A model generated the notes under the pieces. It had not been told where the DNA came from. It was given only the letters and a program-made list of their open reading frames with translations, and ran no database searches. This document shows positions 5,424-7,206 of a DNA stretch of 7,206 bases, piece after piece; within the stretch, counting starts at the first letter, position 1, and every line of letters begins with the position of its first letter. Origin of the DNA: Elusimicrobiota bacterium (GTDB lineage Bacteria > Elusimicrobiota > Elusimicrobia > UBA1565 > UBA9628); assembly GCA_016194625.1 (NCBI GenBank), contig JACQBB010000060.1, positions 1 through 7,206 on the forward strand, written 5' to 3'. The position numbers were made by a program, and so were the translations under genes.

Positions 5424-5819
5424 ATGAGACCCCGAATCTTCCTGGTCGACGACGAGCCCGACTTCGAGACGGTGGCGCGCGCGTGGCTGGAACCGGCGTT
5501 CGACTGTTGCGCGCTCAAGGACGGCGACGAGCTGGCCGGAGCGCTGCGCGCCGGCGCCCCGGACCTGGTGATCCTCGACTTGAACCTGCCGGGCGAGGAC
5601 GGGTTCGAGGTCTGCCGCCGGCTGCGCGCGACGCCGGGATTGGGCACCGTGCCGGTGCTGTTCGTCACCGGCTCGATCGAGTCGCGCGCGCGGCTGGAGG
5701 CGCTGGCGTCCGACGACACCTCGTACTTGATGAAGCCGGTCGTCCCCGCCCAGCTGGTCGCGGCGGTCCGCGGCCTCATCGAGGGCGCGGCGCGCGGCGA
5801 GCACCCCGGCGGCGACTGA
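5424..5819 (+). CDS. Stand-alone response regulator receiver domain (CheY-like)
   Basis: 131 residues, a single REC domain with no output domain, presumably acting by protein-protein contact or as a phosphorelay intermediate. All key residues are present: acidic pair Asp9/Asp10 after IFLV, phospho-acceptor Asp52 in LVILDLNLPGEDG, Thr82 in LFVTGS, and Lys104 in YLMKP. The segment before the Lys (ALASDDTSYLMKP) differs slightly from the common GADDYLxKP. The tail after residue 120 is a short Gly/Ala-rich extension. I prefer ATG 5424 over GTG 5418 because the candidate -10 would place +1 exactly on it and because MRPRIFLVDDE is the usual spacing to the acidic pair. No SD is present. No histidine kinase lies in the window. 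The gene is divergent from the envelope operon and 82 nt upstream of the cyclase gene. Confidence 0.93.
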   Translation: MRPRIFLVDDEPDFETVARAWLEPAFDCCALKDGDELAGALRAGAPDLVILDLNLPGEDGFEVCRRLRATPGLGTVPVLFVTGSIESRARLEALASDDTSYLMKPVVPAQLVAAVRGLIEGAARGEHPGGD

Positions 5820-5865
5820 GGCCCGAGCGGCGGACGGCGCCGGCGTCCCGGGCGCTCCGGCCGCC

Positions 5866-5894
5866 TTGACGGAGGCCGTTCGATGCCGCACAAT
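5866..5894 (+). promoter_or_regulatory. Candidate sigma70-type promoter of the cyclase gene (TTGACG-N17-CACAAT)
   Basis: TTGACG (5866-5871) and CACAAT (5889-5894) are separated by exactly 17 bp, and the -10 ends 7 nt before GTG 5902. That places +1 at or next to the start codon, again leaderless. The preceding AGGA is only 3 nt from the GTG, too close for a good SD. Best promoter match in the window. Confidence 0.6.
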
Positions 5895-5901
5895 AGGACG
5901 C

Positions 5902-7206
5902 GTGAGCGAGGTCCGCGTCGAGCGAGAGGTCCGGCTGGCGGCGTCCCCGGGCGCGCTGTGGCCCCTGCTCTCCAACACCAACCGTCTCAACCGCTCCCTG
6001 GGCCTGCCGGAGAACTCTGTCGCCAAGGGCAAGGACCACGCCCGCGCCGTGCGCGCCCGCGTCCTCGGTCTCACGGTCTCTTGGACGGAGAGGCCGTTCG
6101 AATACGTCCAGGGCCGCTACTACGCGCTGCGCCGCGACTTCGACAACGGCCCCATCGTCCGCTTCGAGGGCGGCATCCGCCTGACGCCCGACGGCGAGGG
6201 AACGCTCGTGCGGATGCACGCCGCGTTCACCGCCCGCCGCCCGTACCCGCGCGCGCTCGTCGCCGCCTTCGCGTCGAAGGCCTCCTCCGACATGGAGAGG
6301 CTCTTCCGGAAGATCGACGCCTCCATCCGGCCCGACACCGGGGAGTGCGGCTGCCTGCCGCGCACCGCCACTCCTTCGGACGCGGCCGTGCTCGACTCCC
6401 GCGCCGCCGTCCTGCGCGCCTCGCCCGCCGACGCCGCGGCCGCCGCGCGCCTGGCCGAGCACCTGCGGCACGCGCCCGACGACGAGGTCGTCCGCTTCCG
6501 CCCCTTCGAACTGGCCGACCGCTGGGGCCTGGACCGCCTCAAGGTCCTCACCGCCTGCCTGCACGCGGTCAAGGCGGGCCTGCTCGACCTCGGCTGGGAG
6601 ATCATGTGCCCCAACTGCGGCGTCGCGCCGGAGCGCGTGGGCGGCCTCGCGGGCTTGAAGAAGACGTCGCACTGCGACGGCTGCGAGATCGACTACGGCG
6701 TCGGCTTCGACGAGTCGGTCGAGCTGCGCTTCAGCGTCCATCCCGGCGTGCGCCGCGCGCAGGGCGGCGTGTTCTGCGCGGGCAGCCCCGCGCACTCGCC
6801 GCAGGCCGTCGCGCAGGCGCCGCTGGCGGCCGACGAGACGAAGACGCTGGAGGTCGAGCTCGACGCGCGCACCTACCGCGTCCGCGGCCTGTGCGAGAGG
6901 TGCTCGGTGCTGATCGTGCCGCGCGCCGACGCGCCCTCGGAGCTGTCCATCGACCTCTCCGACCCCGACGGACCGAAAGAGATGCGCTTCAAGCCCGGTC
7001 TCGTCCGCCTGACGCTGTCCGCCGACGGGCCCGAGCTGGCGCGCGTGGAGCGCGAGAGCTGGAAGGAGGCAGGCGCCACCGCCGCGCTCGTCACCTCGCT
7101 CAACGAGTTCCGCTGCCTGTTCTCCTCCGAGGTCCTGTCGCCCGGGCTCGAGATCGGCGTCAAGCGCCTCGCCCTGCTCTTCACCGACCTCAAGGGCTCC
7201 ACCGCC
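5902..7206 (+). CDS. SRPBCC-DUF5939-class III adenylate/guanylate cyclase, 3' partial
   Basis: 435 residues visible; the frame runs off the window. GTG 5902 is the start best supported by the promoter. Residues 1 to about 140 look like an SRPBCC (START-like ligand-binding) domain: VEREVRLAASPGALWPLLSNTNRLN, then VSWTERPFEYVQGRYYALRRDF, and a terminal helix ending MERLFRKID. Residues about 195-300 fit DUF5939: a winged-helix-like stretch (RFRPFELADRWGLDRLKVLTACL), HAVKAGLLDLGWEIMCPNC, and VELRFSVHPGVR. A zinc-ribbon is formed by Cys236/Cys239 and Cys258/Cys261, and a further CxxC sits at Cys331/Cys334. At the very end, RLALLFTDLKGSTA matches the opening strand of class III nucleotide cyclases, with Asp429 as the first metal-binding Asp; the rest of the catalytic domain lies outside. 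Expected product is cAMP or cGMP; substrate choice cannot be judged here. No membrane segment is seen, so it is probably a soluble, ligand-responsive cyclase. Confidence 0.9.
   Translation, partial: MSEVRVEREVRLAASPGALWPLLSNTNRLNRSLGLPENSVAKGKDHARAVRARVLGLTVSWTERPFEYVQGRYYALRRDFDNGPIVRFEGGIRLTPDGEGTLVRMHAAFTARRPYPRALVAAFASKASSDMERLFRKIDASIRPDTGECGCLPRTATPSDAAVLDSRAAVLRASPADAAAAARLAEHLRHAPDDEVVRFRPFELADRWGLDRLKVLTACLHAVKAGLLDLGWEIMCPNCGVAPERVGGLAGLKKTSHCDGCEIDYGVGFDESVELRFSVHPGVRRAQGGVFCAGSPAHSPQAVAQAPLAADETKTLEVELDARTYRVRGLCERCSVLIVPRADAPSELSIDLSDPDGPKEMRFKPGLVRLTLSADGPELARVERESWKEAGATAALVTSLNEFRCLFSSEVLSPGLEIGVKRLALLFTDLKGSTA

Noticed and set aside
5832..5848. Hairpin GGACG/CGTCC after the receiver gene as an intrinsic terminator
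   Set aside because: Only 5 bp of stem with a 7-nt loop and no U-tract; such pairings are common in DNA of this composition.
5163..6074. Minus-strand frame across the intergenic region and receiver gene
   Set aside because: No motif, low-complexity translation, and it crosses the well-supported receiver gene and repeat-rich promoter region.

Overview
The window is 7.2 kb of very GC-rich bacterial DNA whose codon third positions are almost all G or C. It reads as a Gram-negative (diderm) chromosome: there is a secreted SLT-type murein enzyme, a lipoprotein with a clear lipobox, and a predicted outer-membrane beta-barrel ending in a terminal Phe. The taxon cannot be fixed from sequence alone. 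My impression, which is inference, is a high-GC Elusimicrobiota-like or Myxococcota/Bdellovibrionota-like lineage, based on the envelope proteins and the SRPBCC-DUF5939-cyclase architecture. I see no mobile element, CRISPR array, tRNA or rRNA.

Layout. (1) 2-1186 (+): purD, missing about its first 20 codons at the window edge. (2) 1257-2543 (+): a secreted SLT-type lytic transglycosylase-like protein with a C-terminal EF-hand/dockerin-like Ca-binding loop. It converges on (3) a tight four-gene minus-strand cluster. In transcription order this is a small membrane protein (5268-4831), a BamE-like lipoprotein (4810-4385), an SH3-like-domain/beta-barrel outer-membrane protein (4375-3449), and a secreted Trp/Tyr-rich protein with a VAPx repeat (3434-2553). 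Gaps are 9-20 nt and every gene has a strong GGAGG-type ribosome binding site, so this looks like one envelope operon. (4) A 155-bp divergent intergenic region (5269-5423) is full of 11-bp direct repeats and perfect inverted repeats. (5) 5424-5819 (+): a stand-alone response-regulator receiver domain. (6) 5902-7206 (+, runs off the window): a signalling protein with an SRPBCC domain, a DUF5939-type region with a zinc-ribbon, and the start of a class III adenylate/guanylate cyclase domain.

Gene expression logic. The three complete plus-strand starts lack good Shine-Dalgarno sequences and instead have a -10-like hexamer ending 6-7 nt before the start codon (TAGAGT, TACACT, CACAAT). This predicts leaderless mRNAs. 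The minus-strand genes use conventional strong SD sequences. The receiver and cyclase genes suggest a phospho-relay/cyclic-nucleotide signalling pair, possibly wired through the repeat-rich intergenic region to the divergent envelope operon; that link is inference. The most promising candidate for something undescribed is the four-gene envelope cluster, especially its Trp/Tyr-rich protein.
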